From: Vandiemenella viatica
Lineage: Eukaryota > Arthropoda > Insecta > Orthoptera > Morabidae
Direction of reading: 5' to 3'
DNA: 64,000 nt
Assembly (NCBI GenBank): GCA_031002005.1
Contig: CM061918.1
Location: 62,902,531 to 62,966,530, forward strand
The notes under the pieces are model-generated. The model did not search any database. It saw only the letters and a program-made list of their open reading frames with translations, and had not been told where the DNA came from. Positions 1-11,140 of this stretch are shown here, in pieces. The position numbers were made by a program, and so were the translations under genes. How positions within the stretch are numbered: the stretch's first letter is position 1; each line of letters starts with the position of its first letter.

Positions 1-440
1 AAAGATGAGATTCAATTAAGACAACAGATCATGCTAATTCTTTGCAACATGCATATCTACACGTACGTAATGAACAGATGCATCAATTTTTGTGACCAGA
101 CTTTAAGATAACCAAAGCGCGAGGACCCAGTAGAGAAAACCAAACCCTTAAGGGAGACGATTCCAACAAAATTATTACATGCTATGACTGAAAAAGAGAA
201 CCAACACTTCGATCCTAGAAGAACGAAATGTTAAAAAGAGTCAGATTACTGAAGTGTCAATTCAGTTTTCTAGAAAATGCTATTTTTATTTATTTCTGCT
301 ACTCAGGATCAGGGAAACTAATATATTGTAGGAACTGGATGCATTGCTCGACTGAATCAGTTAGTAGGTAAGTTATCACAAGCTACACTTTGACATAATT
401 CTGTGATTTTCTTTCTAAGCTTTCAATAGTACCTGAAGAA
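1..440. other. AT-rich stretch without recognisable features
   Basis: No ORF, repeat or RNA feature that I recognise. Base composition is like the rest of the unique DNA in the window. Confidence 0.5.
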
Positions 441-782
441 CCAAGCCAAAGGCATATCCAGCATCAGAACTAGAGGGGGGGGGGGCAAAATATGAGCTAG
501 AGGGGGGGGGCCACTGATATTGGTTTCGAGGAAGTGGTGTGGGGGACTGAAACATGACGATTTCTTACAAAATGAAACTCAACCCTATTCAGGAAACTAT
601 TTTTATTATTGGTTAATATAGTAATCAAACTAATTAATCTAAGGACCTACTATGTAGTTAATTAAGATTGTAATTCAGTTAGTTTTTTATGTATAGATTG
701 ATCGCCTTGGATTCTCAGAAAATTTTCCAATAACTTTGTTTGAACGATGTTCTTTCACAAAATTTCGATGCACACTCATCAG
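441..782 (+). repeat. Interspersed repeat, hAT-MITE-like, copy 1
   Basis: This stretch aligns with 1886-2253: both begin near a CCAG.ATCAGAA motif followed by a G-run, share GGGGGACTGAAACATGACGA, then an AT-rich body, and end near AAATTTCGATGCACA. The 'cgtagccagga' opening (clear in copy 2) resembles the ends of non-autonomous hAT elements; that assignment is inference. No coding capacity is seen. Confidence 0.6.
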
Positions 783-820
783 GCATAATCAAGTCAATCT
801 CTCTCCCAAAGTGCGCCTGA

Positions 821-1130
821 GCTGCGGCCTCGCGTAGTAAACACACAGATCACATGGTATATATGACATTACTGTGACGTAAGGTCCAGGTTGCATGTAC
901 CAACACAGTAACAGCCATAGATATGATCTGAAAATTGGATATCTGCAATATCGTGCGTTATGGTTACGTTTCACTTTGGTCCAGGCTGCATTATGACCGA
1001 AACGCATATTCATAAAATATAATTTCACCAATCAGCATTTGAGTTTATGTTGTAATGCAGCCTGGACTTTACGTCACATTGATGTCATATATAACACGTG
1101 ATCTGTGTGTTTACTACACGTGGCCGCAGC
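821..1130. mobile_element. Palindromic MITE-like element with about 76-bp inverted arms
   Basis: Bases 821-897 are nearly the reverse complement of 1054-1129 (few mismatches over about 76 bp); both arms carry AAACACACAGATCAC or its complement and a TGACGTAA/TTACGTCA core. A third partial copy of the inner arm (GGTCCAGGCTGCATT) lies at about 980-995. Arms this long with no transposase fit a MITE or foldback element. I could not identify a clear target-site duplication, so the superfamily is open. Confidence 0.65.
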
Positions 1131-1189
1131 GATATCCCCATCTTGATATTACCTGAAGTTTGTTATTGTGTAAATATGTATGTTTCTGA

Positions 1190-1683
1190 CATGATATATA
1201 TATATATATACAACCAGGATTCAGCAGAGGACAGATGTAGACGTAATAGTAGTATTTTATTTGTCCTCTAAATCATATACATTTGCACATTATACATAAT
1301 ACAAGGCACACCAAATATAAATATTCACATTAATTACTTCAGATAATATATTTCAAATATTCTTCTACCGAGTGAAAGGAGTGGTACTGAACATATGACA
1401 TCAACAATTTCTCAAAATTTTCCCTGTCTGATGTGGCCCTGGTTTCTATATTATGTGGTAATTTACTTAAAAGTTTAAATTTTTTATTTTTTATACATTT
1501 TACTTTTTGTATTCTAAATATGCAAGGTTTGAGAAGAAAACTGCTCATGGGATTTGGAAGACTTTGGGCATCTGACAGTAATTCCGCAGAATGTGAATGA
1601 TCGGACACGGAATCAAACATATGTCCTCCCAAATGCGAGTACCAAATTTTACCACTCACCCAAAAGATCAACAATATCACAAA
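1190..1683 (-). pseudogene. Non-LTR retrotransposon reverse-transcriptase C-terminus and 3' end
   Basis: The minus-strand reading frame (1680 to 1339) ends with residues KLPHNIETRATS then a segment ending HSFHSVEEYLKYI. The 'N/K-LP-x-I ... SF(Y/H)SVEEYL' pattern is typical of the extreme C-terminus of several LINE reverse transcriptases (CR1/Crack-like group). Only about 113 codons remain, so the copy is strongly 5'-truncated; no catalytic RT motif is present. Downstream on the same strand is a short AT-rich 3' UTR ending in a (TA)n tract at 1192-1210, which could be the element's microsatellite tail. Assignment rests on the terminal motif alone. Confidence 0.45.
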
Positions 1684-1885
1684 AAGCAGAAATCGTAACC
1701 CTCTTTTCTAAGAATGACGTAAGTCAAAATTAGCACTTGATTACACAAAACAAATTACATTGTAAACAAGTCAAAGATCACACCAATCTATAACTCAGAG
1801 ATGGTAATAAATAATAAGTGTCCTGATCATGGTGAATGCTCCATGGTCCTGATGCACTATATTCCATGTAGTTTTCAAAAAGGGA

Positions 1886-2253
1886 GCAGGGCAAGGACGT
1901 AGCCAGGATCAGAAGTAGGAGGGAGGGGTGCAATATCTAATTTAGGGGGGCAACTTTTTTTTTTGAGGAAGTGGGTGGGGGACTGAAACATGACGATTTC
2001 TTATAAAATAAAACTCGGCAAAATTGATGAAGCAACTTTGCCTAAAACTCAATCCTTTTGATGAAACTATATTTATTATTGATTAACATAGTAATACAAG
2101 GACCTACTATGCAATTAATCATGATCGTAACTCAATTATAGTTTATTATGTAAACATTAATCGTCTCGGATTCTCAGAAAAATTTTCAATAACTTTATTT
2201 ATCAATATCTCATGGTGTACTTTCAAGAAATTTCGATGCACATTCATCAACAC
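1886..2253 (+). repeat. Interspersed repeat, hAT-MITE-like, copy 2
   Basis: Second copy of the repeat at 441-782 and in the same orientation. It begins AAGGACGTAGCCAGGATC, a sequence resembling ends of non-autonomous hAT elements, and contains about 30 extra bases (around 2015-2045) absent from copy 1. Non-coding. Confidence 0.6.
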
Positions 2254-2394
2254 TGTCGGCGAAGTTACCTAGAATCCCCTCCCCCACTCTACATGTCTTC
2301 GCACCACCCTGGAGGAGAGGGGTTCTACCTGGTTCGGAGCCTCTAGAGTAGGGTGTTGTTTATGCTGAGCATGAGAGAAGAAACTAGAGAGAGC

Positions 2395-2560
2395 GTGAAA
2401 CCCCATGCTGGCCCATTCAAGCATGCTCTTCTAAAAGACACTTAAGTTCCCCATCCGACGGACAGATCACCATCAACAGTGTCGTATGCCCTTACTACTT
2501 ACACACTGAGGAAAGGTTTGAAATTTAAACGAAGAGATTGGTGCTCGACCAAGAGCTGAT
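2395..2560 (+). repeat. Dispersed repeat paired with 26255-26410
   Basis: Shares ordered blocks with 26255-26410 (CTAAAAGACAC / TCAAAAGACAC; ATCAACAG.GTCGTATG; CACTGAGGA.AG.TTTG/CGAA). I estimate roughly two-thirds identity by eye. Family unknown; no ORF. Confidence 0.5.
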
Positions 2561-3396
2561 GGTGGAAATTTTTCCATCACTATAACGCAAACCATTTAAC
2601 CCAGCGACACTCAACCCGTGGCCCGCCAACCCTCTCCATGTGACCCCAAGCCTAGCAATTTTAAGGTGGATTTATGGAAAATTCTCAAAAATTTGTCAAC
2701 AGATCCATCATTAAAATAAATGATTACTTTTAAATGTGGAGTTTTATCGTACTGTAGGTTACTGCGGACCATCAAGATACAGCAGCTGCACTTATGCGGC
2801 CCAGGAAGACAAATGTCTGTGTACCGCTGAGTTAACCCCTTGGCAGGCGCCAAACACATTCACGGTGCATAATAAACAGAGCTGTGCGCGGCAAGTGTCA
2901 CTACAGTAAGGAAATACAACTGTTCAAGATGAAACTCGAAGTTGGCCGGTTTTATTTCTTTTAACGATTTACGGCGAATGTCAGACGCGAAGTTTCTGAT
3001 TTTAGTATCATACTCTGAAGAAATTCTTACAACAGTAACACTGGTACCGAGTGCCTTTCTCCATATCTGAATACCTAGTTACCTTGTAGTATCTGCAGAG
3101 CCTAATTCTAACGAATGTATCTCTAGTTCTACAGTATGCAGAAAAACAGGTATGACCTTTATATTGAAGCGTCACAGCTCTTCCTGGAAGCTTAATACTC
3201 ACAATTCATTAAATTTTTATGATAATTAACGCGACAAAGTAATTGGATTATTGTGAGTAACTGCTCGGATTAAAAGAATTTCAAACACAACTGAATAGCA
3301 CATAGCTCAGTGATAAAAATTTACTAAATAATCAAAAGTCAATTCCGATAAGGCAAATGATTGCTTTTCTTTTATCATAATTAAATGTGGACGAAG
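2561..3396. other. No recognisable features
   Basis: Short ORFs here have no similarity that I recognise and look like chance reading frames in AT-rich DNA. Confidence 0.4.
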
Positions 3397-3775
3397 GTAT
3401 CATTCATAAACTATGTGGCTCAGTCTGGAGGTGGGGGTTGGCTGGAAAGCTACCCTGTATTACGTGGGGGTGAGATAGGGAGGAGGGTTCTGAGCCAAGT
3501 CACGTAGCTTTTCATTCATATAATTAGTAACAGTAAAAATAAGGTAAAGATCACACAACAGCATGTGAATATTTATTACCGTCATTTAATTACCTCCGTA
3601 TATAATTTACGATAGTCTGACAAGAGATAACAGTACAAAATGTCTTCTGTAATCAATAGGGAAAAAGGCTACGTACTAAGTGGGGAGGGGAGAAGGGTAG
3701 AGGCAAAAGCCACATCGGGCTACGTGGGGGCTCACAGGAGGCCATAATGGAGCTGCTTAGCTTATGGAAGCTCCA
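3397..3775 (+). mobile_element. Degenerate member of the GGGAGCGTCCATAAA MITE family
   Basis: Same internal order as the better copies at 12777, 43981 and 44722: CATAAACTATGTGGCT, 'ggttggctggaaagctac', G-rich block, 'cacgtagcttttcattcata', then 'ggctacgtggggg', 'aggaggcc', and the closing 'cttatggaagctcc'. Both termini have decayed and the TWA target duplication is not readable, so this is an old copy. Confidence 0.7.
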
Positions 3776-4077
3776 AAATTAAATTAAATGGGTTCAAATC
3801 ATGAGATCTCTACCAAGACACATATTAGTGGCATTGGGATTCTCTGAAGTGGACATTCACGTGTGGATGGGGCTGATTTTATTGCTGTAGAATGTTGCTT
3901 GAAGCGATGCCCATTGCTCAGATCTTTTGCAGACCACATTGGTCGCCCGTAACCTCGACTAGTCACGTATGTTGCCAAGCTTGCTGCCTCCCTGCATAAG
4001 GCGGAAGGTTGAATGGCTGCAATGGCTCCTCTCCCATAAGGTCTTGACGTTTCGCAGAATATAGGTCTCAGAATACA

Positions 4078-4760
4078 ATTCCAACCATGGAGGAAGGAAA
4101 TATATGGAGACGACGCAAGAGACCTTCACCACGCATTGAAGTGAAGCAGGGCGGAGGAGGAGTGGGGGGGGCATGGCCGCTTCCATACAGACACGGGGAA
4201 TATGTACAAAAACCTCAAGGGGACTCTAGGATAAAGGTGACGACGATATCTGGTGATGGATTATTATGTAACTCGATATGACAAATAAAAAATGAAGAAT
4301 AAAATTTTTTGATATTCTGCTTAGTTTTCGAGATATTCTGTCCCAAATGTGAAATGGTTTTGGTTGAAATTCAGAAGAAAAAACTGGTTAAAGTCAAATT
4401 TGATGATGGATTCTTATTTAAAAAGACGAGACAAATGAAAAATAAAGAATAAAATTTTTCGATATCTCACCTAGTTCTAGAGATATACTATATCAAAAGT
4501 GAGGTGTCTCGAGTTGAAATGGAGAAGAAAAATTTCGCAAAAGTCAAATTTAATGATCGATTCTTATGTAACACGACGAGACAAATCGAAAATAAAGAAT
4601 AAAATTTTCGATATCTTGCTTAGTTTTCGGGATATACTGGGAACATCGCAATGTTTGGAAGCGCAATACCGCTGCTGCCGCCATGCGGGAGAGTTTAGAG
4701 CCTGCTTCACCGATTTAACGTCACTTCTCCTCCATATATTTCCTTCCTCCATGATTCCAA
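4078..4760. mobile_element. Terminal-inverted-repeat element with an internal tandem array
   Basis: The left end (about 4078-4111) and right end (about 4728-4760) are inverted copies centred on ATGGAGGAAGGAAATATATG, and weaker similarity continues about 80 bp inward on each side (GTGAAGCAGG and GCATGGC.GC motifs on both). Between the ends lie three 150-bp tandem units. No transposase is present, so this is non-autonomous. The termini are not sharp and no target duplication could be fixed; superfamily unknown. Confidence 0.65.
4239..4645 (+). repeat. Three tandem copies of a 150-bp unit
   Basis: The landmark GATT(A/C)TTAT.TA starts at 4259, 4409 and 4559, an exact 150-bp period; AATAAAGAATAAAATTTT and TTAGTTTTCGAGATAT-type blocks recur in each unit. 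The third unit is cut short by the right end of the surrounding element. AT-rich, non-coding. Confidence 0.85.
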
Positions 4761-4864
4761 CACGAGGTATTCCGTCTCTGGGTCAGGTCAGAGATCCCCG
4801 AAGGCAAAACAGACGTGTTCTGGGATTCTTCTTCTCTCACCAACCAGCTCCGTGAACTCTGATC

Positions 4865-5305
4865 CGTTTCTTGAGCTCCTATCCAGTAACACTGGAAACT
4901 TCGCATCTCGCAGTACTTGTCCACCAAGCAACAAACTGTGTTAACATTAATTGTTATTTTGTTAGTAAACAATTCTGTGGTTCGCCTGTGGATCTCCGTC
5001 CACTTCTCGCTCCCGTAAAGTACCGATAAAGCCTTCCTTTACGGTGTAGCATGATTTCTGGCCAGTTTTACAGATATTTACACGGTGTGAAGAAGAAATT
5101 GCTGCCTGTCAGATCCCACGCTTGGACATTGCCCCATTGTCAGTGAAATTCACTTATTCGGCACATTCTGCACGGACGAGACTCGTGCGGGAAACAAAAG
5201 CATTACCATTCCCAAAACCTCTTTAATCCCCCTCACGCACAGGCAGATATGCCCGTAGATCACCAGTGATGGCTAACAGTACAACATTATATGTAGTGAC
5301 TGAAT
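4865..5305. other. No recognisable features
   Basis: Unique-looking sequence between two mobile elements; no supported ORF or RNA. Confidence 0.4.
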
Positions 5306-5308
5306 TAA

Positions 5309-6098
5309 TTGGGTTGGGTTGGTAAACATGGGATGAAGATAAATGCGAAGAAGAGTCAGCTAATTAGATACACAAATAAAAAGCAAAAGGTTAGTTATGA
5401 ATTGCTAGCTGAAGACTTGAAATGTAAATATCTTGGCATTCCATTTGATAACAAGCTTAACTGGGCAGGACACATTGGACAGGTGGTAGGAAAAGGTTTC
5501 AAAATCCTGCACTTGTTGGAGAGAGGATGCACGAGAGAAGTAAAGGAATTGGGTTACAAAACTTTGGTCAGACCATTGCTCGAATATGGTAGTTTAGTAT
5601 GGGACCCACATTTTGAGTATCAAATAAAGGAGTTGGAGAAGGTGCAAAGAAGGGCTGCTAGATTTTTTTCTGGAAATTATCGCAGAATGCAATCAGTGAC
5701 AGATATGATAAAGGAGCTGGAATGGGATTCATTGCAAGACAGGAGGAGGATGAGGAGGGTCATGGGAGTGTACAGGGCATATACTGGCGATGAGGCATGG
5801 AAAGATATTGCAATAGGTATGAAAAGTAGTTCATGGAAGGGAAAAGATGACCATGACCACAAGCTGGCACTTGATTTCAGGCACAAGGGTGTGGGAAGAT
5901 TTTCTTTTTTAGGTAAGGTTGTCAGGGATTGGAATGAGTTACCAAGAGAAATAATGAATAACTTACCGAAAACGTTAAAAGAATTTAAGTTAAACTTTGT
6001 AGAGGGCGAATGTAGGTGGGTGCAGATAGGGGGAAGTTGGGTGTGTGGGGAAATTGCCACCGGAGCATGTGCTCCATTGCAATTAAATTAAATTAATT
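5309..6098 (+). pseudogene. CR1/L2-like LINE, 5'-truncated, copy 1
   Basis: A 260-codon frame encodes the C-terminal half of a LINE reverse transcriptase: KYLGI then LNWAGHIG (post-palm), a thumb-like stretch 'YKTLVRPLLEYGSLVWDPH', 'QRRAARF.SGNYRR', and the tail region with DWNELPREI and LPKTLKEFK. The catalytic F-A-D-D motif is upstream of the truncation. The frame is open through what should be the 3' UTR, ending within the short hairpin (GGAGCATGTGCTCC) and AATTA-rich tail shared by all copies of the family (33632, 41010, 46045, 58430). A few codons are missing relative to sister copies. An incomplete, dead copy. Confidence 0.85.
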
Positions 6099-6099
6099 A

Positions 6100-6792
6100 A
6101 TTCTGTCTTCAGAGCATCAGTATTAGTTTTAAAGAAATGTCTAACGGACAAGTTTGCCTATGCCTTGAGAGTAATAAAATAATGAGGTCTTTTTTTTTAG
6201 TTTAGCTTACTATCTTTCTATTTTTATAGAATTTATATTAGCTTCAGTCTTAAACCATACAGCTAATAATGGCAGTACAAAGCACAAAGATATTAAATTG
6301 CAGTTACTAACCTTCTTTCACACACAAAATTGGACCTGGTACTGAGTCGTGGAAGATTTATTTTTGGCATCTTCTTAATTTGCTTCTAACTTAGGTCCTA
6401 GCTCAATATTAAGTCCACAAGTCTGTTGCTGCTACGAAGTCATACAATATTCTGCGGGTTACAGGGGAGACGTCATGTTTACTGGCAGCTGATGCCCTTT
6501 TAGTAATAACGATCCCAGTGGTTAATATACGTGAGGTTGGTTTCGTTAGCAATGGAAAAACAAATGATTCACGTTCTAAACCTCACGCAGATGATAGTAC
6601 AATTTTTGTTGCTGATTTTATTATTTTCTGACTAAGAGCGCCAGGCACTGGACAGAACAGATTGTTCTCTGACTATTAATGACGTTTTAATTAGTAATCC
6701 ACGGCTTTGTACCATTACAAGTTAAACTCATTGTAGTAACATCCTTTGCCTTTTCTGTTATTGTACGTTTGTTGCATCGTTCTTCATAAATT
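6100..6792. other. No recognisable features
   Basis: AT-rich interval between a LINE tail and a Tc1 terminal repeat; nothing supported. Confidence 0.4.
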
Positions 6793-7981
6793 CACTGACG
6801 CCAAAGAAACTGGTATGCAGACACAGAGATATGTAAACACTCAGAGTTCGGCGGTGCGGTCGGCAACGACTATATAAGACAACAGGTGTCTGGCGCAGGC
6901 GTTAGATCGGTTACTGCTGCTACAATGGCAGGTTATACCGAATTAAGTGAATTTGAACGTGTTGTTATAGTCGGCGCACGAGAGATGGGACACAGCATCT
7001 CCGAGGTAGCGATGAGCGATGAGGTGGGGATTTTCCAATACGACCATTTCACGAGTGCACCGTGACTATCGGGATTCCGGTAAAACATCAAATCTCCCAC
7101 ATCACTGCGGCCGGAAAAAGATCCATCTAGAACGGGACCATCGATGACTGAAGAGAATCGTCCAACGTGACAGAAGTTCAACCCTTCAGAAAATTGCTGC
7201 GGATTTCAATGCTGGGCCATCAACATCTGTCAGCGTGCTAAACATTCAACGAAATATCATCGACATGGGCTTTCGGAGCCGTAGGCGCACTCGTGTACCA
7301 TCGCTAAGTGCACAACACAAAGCTTTACGCCTCTCCTGGGCCCTTCAACACCGACATTGGACTATTGATGACTGGAAACAAGTTGCCTGGTCTAACGAGT
7401 CTCGTTTCAAACTGTATCGACCGGATGGACGTGTACGGGTATGGAGACAACCACATGAATTCATGGACTATGCATGTCAGCAGGGGACTGTTCAAGCTGG
7501 TGGAGGCTCTGTAATGATATGGGGGGTGTGCAGTTGGAGTGACATGGGACCCCTGATACGTCTAGATAGGACCCTGACAGTTGAAACGTACGTCGCATCC
7601 TGGCTGATCACCTGCATCCATTCATGTCCACTGTGCATTCCGACGGACTTGCGCAATTCCAGCAGGACAATGCGAGACCCCACACGTCCAGAATTGCTAC
7701 AGAGTGGTTCCAGGAACACTCTTCTGAGTTTAAACACCTCCCCTGGCCACCAAATTCCCCAGACATGAACATTATTGAGGATATCTGGGATGCCTTGCAA
7801 CGTGCCCTAGTACTCTTGCGGATTTATGGACAGCCCTGCAGGAGGCATGGTGTCAATTCCCTCCTGTACTACTTCAGACATTAGTAGAGTCCATGCCACG
7901 TATTGTTGCGGCACATCTGCGTGGTCGCGGGGGCCCTACACGATATTAGGCAGCTGCACCAAATTCTTTGGCTCTTCATTG
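6793..7981 (+). mobile_element. Tc1-like transposon, nearly full-length but decayed
   Basis: Imperfect terminal inverted repeats: CACTGACGCCAAAGAAACTG at the left and the complement of CAATGAAGAGCCAAAGAATT at the right. A TA follows the right end (7982-7983); the left TA has mutated to TT. Length about 1.19 kb is normal for a Tc1-like element with one intronless transposase. Confidence 0.85.
6925..7949 (+). pseudogene. Tc1-family transposase (DD34E type), inactivated
   Basis: Starts at the ATG of 'MAGYTELSEFERVV', continues through the paired-like DNA-binding region with frameshifts near 7010-7030, then the catalytic domain: WSNESRFKLY (7388 onward), GGGSVMIW, QQDNARPHTSR (about 7660), and SPDMNIIEDIWD (about 7755), ending GGPTRY near 7947. 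In Tc1 transposases the first motif is W-S-D-E-S, so the first catalytic Asp is Asn here. A deletion around 7800-7815 and several frameshifts also break the frame. The second Asp and the Glu of DD34E are still present. Cannot encode an active enzyme. Confidence 0.9.
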
Positions 7982-7983
7982 TA

Positions 7984-8505
7984 GGTTCTCTAACTGTCAA
8001 TATTTGTTGCCACTCAGTATCTGGTACCAGCTATTAACACACGAATCTGTCTGCAACATTCTGCAAAGACATTTATAACACTGAATTAAAACAGCTGCAA
8101 CTGCATCTCATTTGATAAGTGCGACTCAAAGATCCATTTAGGCTGCGACACAGGTGCGAACAGTTCGTACACTTCTAAATGACGTATCAGTTGGTGGATG
8201 AATTTCAGTGTAGCTAGCTTATAGTGTATTCTAGCGGCAAATATCTTATACAGTATTCCGCACGAATATGTTTTTTATTTCTTTTTGTCATGTTTCCGCT
8301 ACTAAGCTATCATACGTTGATTTGTTCCAAGCCTGCGTATAAACCTGACTCAAGTCCAAAGAACGTCACCTAATTAGGCCAATACTTAGGGCACCGCTGG
8401 TATTCACATATTAGTCTATTTACATATCACAGCCTCATAATTCTCCAGTCTTTGCATCAAATATAGGACAATTTTTCAGTTGTGTTCGTTTAATCGTAAA
8501 ACAAA
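7984..8505. other. No recognisable features
   Basis: No supported ORF, RNA or repeat. Confidence 0.35.
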
Positions 8506-8507
8506 AA

Positions 8508-8756
8508 ATGTGCAACCTGGAGATGATGTCACGTTATGCTGTTGAAAATTTGTTGAACAACGACCAATTGATCCGGCCGCATGCCCGAGAGATCTTCAAG
8601 CAGCAGATTCGCCTGGAAAACCAACGATTACAAAATCAAAACAAACAAAAAATACGTTCACCTATCCCAATGAGAAATGTATCGTTTTATAGGTATTCCA
8701 AAATGCAACCGATATTATTTAAGATTTTTTATTTAGCTGTGTATTTCGCGAAATAA
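8508..8756 (+). CDS. Unrecognised 82-codon ORF, possible host exon
   Basis: I do not recognise this protein. The first about 45 residues (MSRYAVENLLNNDQLIRPHA, followed by a Gln/Arg/Asn-rich EIFKQQ..L..QRLQNQN segment) look more protein-like than the other short ORFs here: amphipathic, charged, with low Cys/Trp. The last about 25 residues are hydrophobic, AT-driven and less convincing, as if the true exon ended earlier. The ATG follows an A-rich context (AAAAAATG). No strong GT donor lies at the composition change. Either a conserved exon or chance; I lean only slightly to the former. Confidence 0.25.
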   Translation: MCNLEMMSRYAVENLLNNDQLIRPHAREIFKQQIRLENQRLQNQNKQKIRSPIPMRNVSFYRYSKMQPILFKIFYLAVYFAK

Positions 8757-8945
8757 GTTAAGCTTGGTATTCAACCCGAATTTTGGTTGGAACCTCCCGA
8801 AGGAAGTATACTTAGCCCGATATTGGAGGTAGGACGGCCAGTTCCTTTCCTCGTTACCTAACCTAACCCCGTAATCCTATTGGGTGTAGGGATCCTACAC
8901 TTTAACCTAGAAATCGCAAACACGAAAGCTTTCTGACGGAATTCA
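8757..8945 (-). repeat. SINE family C, body fragment
   Basis: The reverse complement matches the body of the SINE at 33248-33500: AACCTCCCGAAGGAAG, GGTAGGACGGCCAGTTCCTT and 'cctacactttaacctagaa' correspond in order. The tRNA-like head is missing, so this is a fragment. Confidence 0.7.
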
Positions 8946-10749
8946 CATTAAACAGCAAGCTGTGCCAGAGGTGAAGGGCCTATGGAAATCTCCTCCGAGA
9001 CTATGATTCGTACTTTCGATTTCCAGTTAGGGGCCTAAATCACGGAGCCAGCAGGCCGATGTTTCGCGACATATGAAGTCCCAAAGCCGTTAACAATTTG
9101 TTCCCCTTATCAAAATTTAAGGTCATACTACTGGAAGATCTTAAAAAATAAAGGCTCTTAATAAAGACTTACATCGAAAATTATTTTAAATAAAATATTA
9201 TCGCAAGATTATTATTATTATTATTATTAAATTTCAATAAATTAATATTTTGCGAACAAAACTTAACTTTGCGGTTCATAATATAGTTGTTGCATCAGGG
9301 TTTATTTACTTAAAATAGTGAAGATGTGGTTAATACACCCACCTTGAAAGTTCATGGTCCTTGGTTAAAATACACATACATCCAAGAATTTTTATGGGTG
9401 CTTAACCTGAAGATTGTTCTGGCAAATTTTTATTGTATTCATATGAAGCACGGTAGGAGCTTCAGTGGTGTGGATTCCAAGTTAAACAATACGTACAGAA
9501 ACGACAGATGCAAAATGTGTTGTTACTTGAAAATCTGTTAGCTATGGTCAGTACAAACATATTAATTTCATTAATTTAAATAAAATACACCAAGAGTATG
9601 TAAGGAACCAGGCCGATACCGGGGTTGAGTATCACCTAAGTGCCTTAACTTAAATTCTTGATAGCACCTCACTGTTCGATGAAAACTTACTGAATATGTT
9701 AATTTGCTTTGACCATGTTGCCTGGATATTCAACTAGAACGCTACAGGTCGCCACAATATTTGATGACCTCAAACATTGAAAAGGTTATTCAACAGCTAC
9801 GTAAATAAAACAGTTCACTTTCCCAAAAATTCTTCAAGTTGATTTAAATGAAATTAAAAGTTCAAACAGCATTCTAAAGTTGATTAGGCAGAATCGAACA
9901 ATCGTTCCAAAAGTTTGCAGATTGTGGAGAGAAGTAAAGACCGACCGACCCCTGATGAAAATCACAAGTTCATGTTGATAAACAAATGCCACGCCCCAAA
10001 AGCCAAAATTCCATGATGGTACCAACCTAAAACTTGAGCTGCCAACCTCAGCAACGCACACACTTATCACATCTTGTCAGTACAACGTTCAAACCCGGAC
10101 AGCGTGGCGTCATCTCACCGCCCCGTGATTTATAACCTCGCTGACGTCAGAGCCAAAATACAACTTTCTACTAACACCTATACGATTTAGGTCGGAAATA
10201 TCTCAGTAACTAAACAATTATCCGAAACTTTAGGTGTGACAGTGTTTATACTTATTTAATTGTGAAATAATGGATATTTAGTGATTAACTTCAAGCATCT
10301 GGTTTAAAAGATCTTAGCGTAGGAGTGAACTACTTTCCTACCCTGGGGAATTACTATTGTTCGAGAAACTTCTATATTTCGTCATTTTCATAGAACTACA
10401 ATTTATGCAAATAATATTATTATCACCGTGTTCTACCAAAATTCCTGAGTTTATTGGTGTAATTTTTATTAAGATTGGTGCAGGGAAAGTTTAACTACGA
10501 CGTAACCAAAGTGGGATTTCAGTTTTAATTTTATAACTTTATTTCTATTACGTTTATCGCAAATATAAAATTACCAAGAGATTCTCTGAATTAAATTACG
10601 TATTCTGAAAGTTGTCTCATCTTTGTATGTTCTCGTAAACAGCTGTAAATAATTTCTAAACTAACCACATGGTTGCAATGTGAAGTGAACTACACTTAAT
10701 GGTTCCTTGAGGTTTATTACTATGTACACAAAACACTGATAAACAATAA
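8946..10749. other. Mostly unique AT-rich DNA
   Basis: A short (ATT)n tract lies at about 9209-9229. GGAGCTTCAGTGGTGTGGAT at about 9461 weakly resembles the SINE-C body. The ORFs at 9326-9541 (+) and 9834-10070 (-) have no recognisable domains. Confidence 0.35.
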
Positions 10750-11140
10750 CAAATGTGGTACAGTTAGCGGATGACCGTCGAGAAATTTAGCCTGGTCCTG
10801 ATCCGGGGTAGAGAGAGACGGCTTCTACTTCTCGCGAACTTCCGGTGGTCTTCTGTAGTTGAAGCTGGTTCCGCGGTCAGGCCGGAACTGGCGGTGGAGC
10901 GGCCGGCTACGCTTATATAGGCGGCCTGGCGCAGGAATTCCGTTGTGTGGTAGTACGGCGACCTCTGTAAGAAATAGTCCCACTTAGCTTCTAGATGATT
11001 CTATTTGTTTTCCTGGTTTGTTTTGATGTCTCTGCGCCTGTTTGGAGTCGTATATGTATCCCAGCGTGCAGGCGCGTTGTGTGTGAGGTCTGCCTGGCAG
11101 GGGCCTTTACTGGCAGACTGAACACAATGAGAAATAAATT
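10750..11140 (+). promoter_or_regulatory. GC-enriched block with a TATA-like box
   Basis: The block at about 10780-10960 is clearly richer in GC/CpG than its surroundings and contains CTTATATAGG at about 10912-10921, the form of a core-promoter TATA box. AAATAAA occurs at 11133. It could be a solo LTR or the promoter of a mobile element rather than a host promoter; I found no matching direct repeat in the window. Weak evidence. Confidence 0.2.

Noticed and set aside
5677..6060. Minus-strand ORFs opposite LINE copies (also 46057-46464, 33840-34052)
   Set aside because: They mirror the coding strand of the CR1/L2-like reverse transcriptase.
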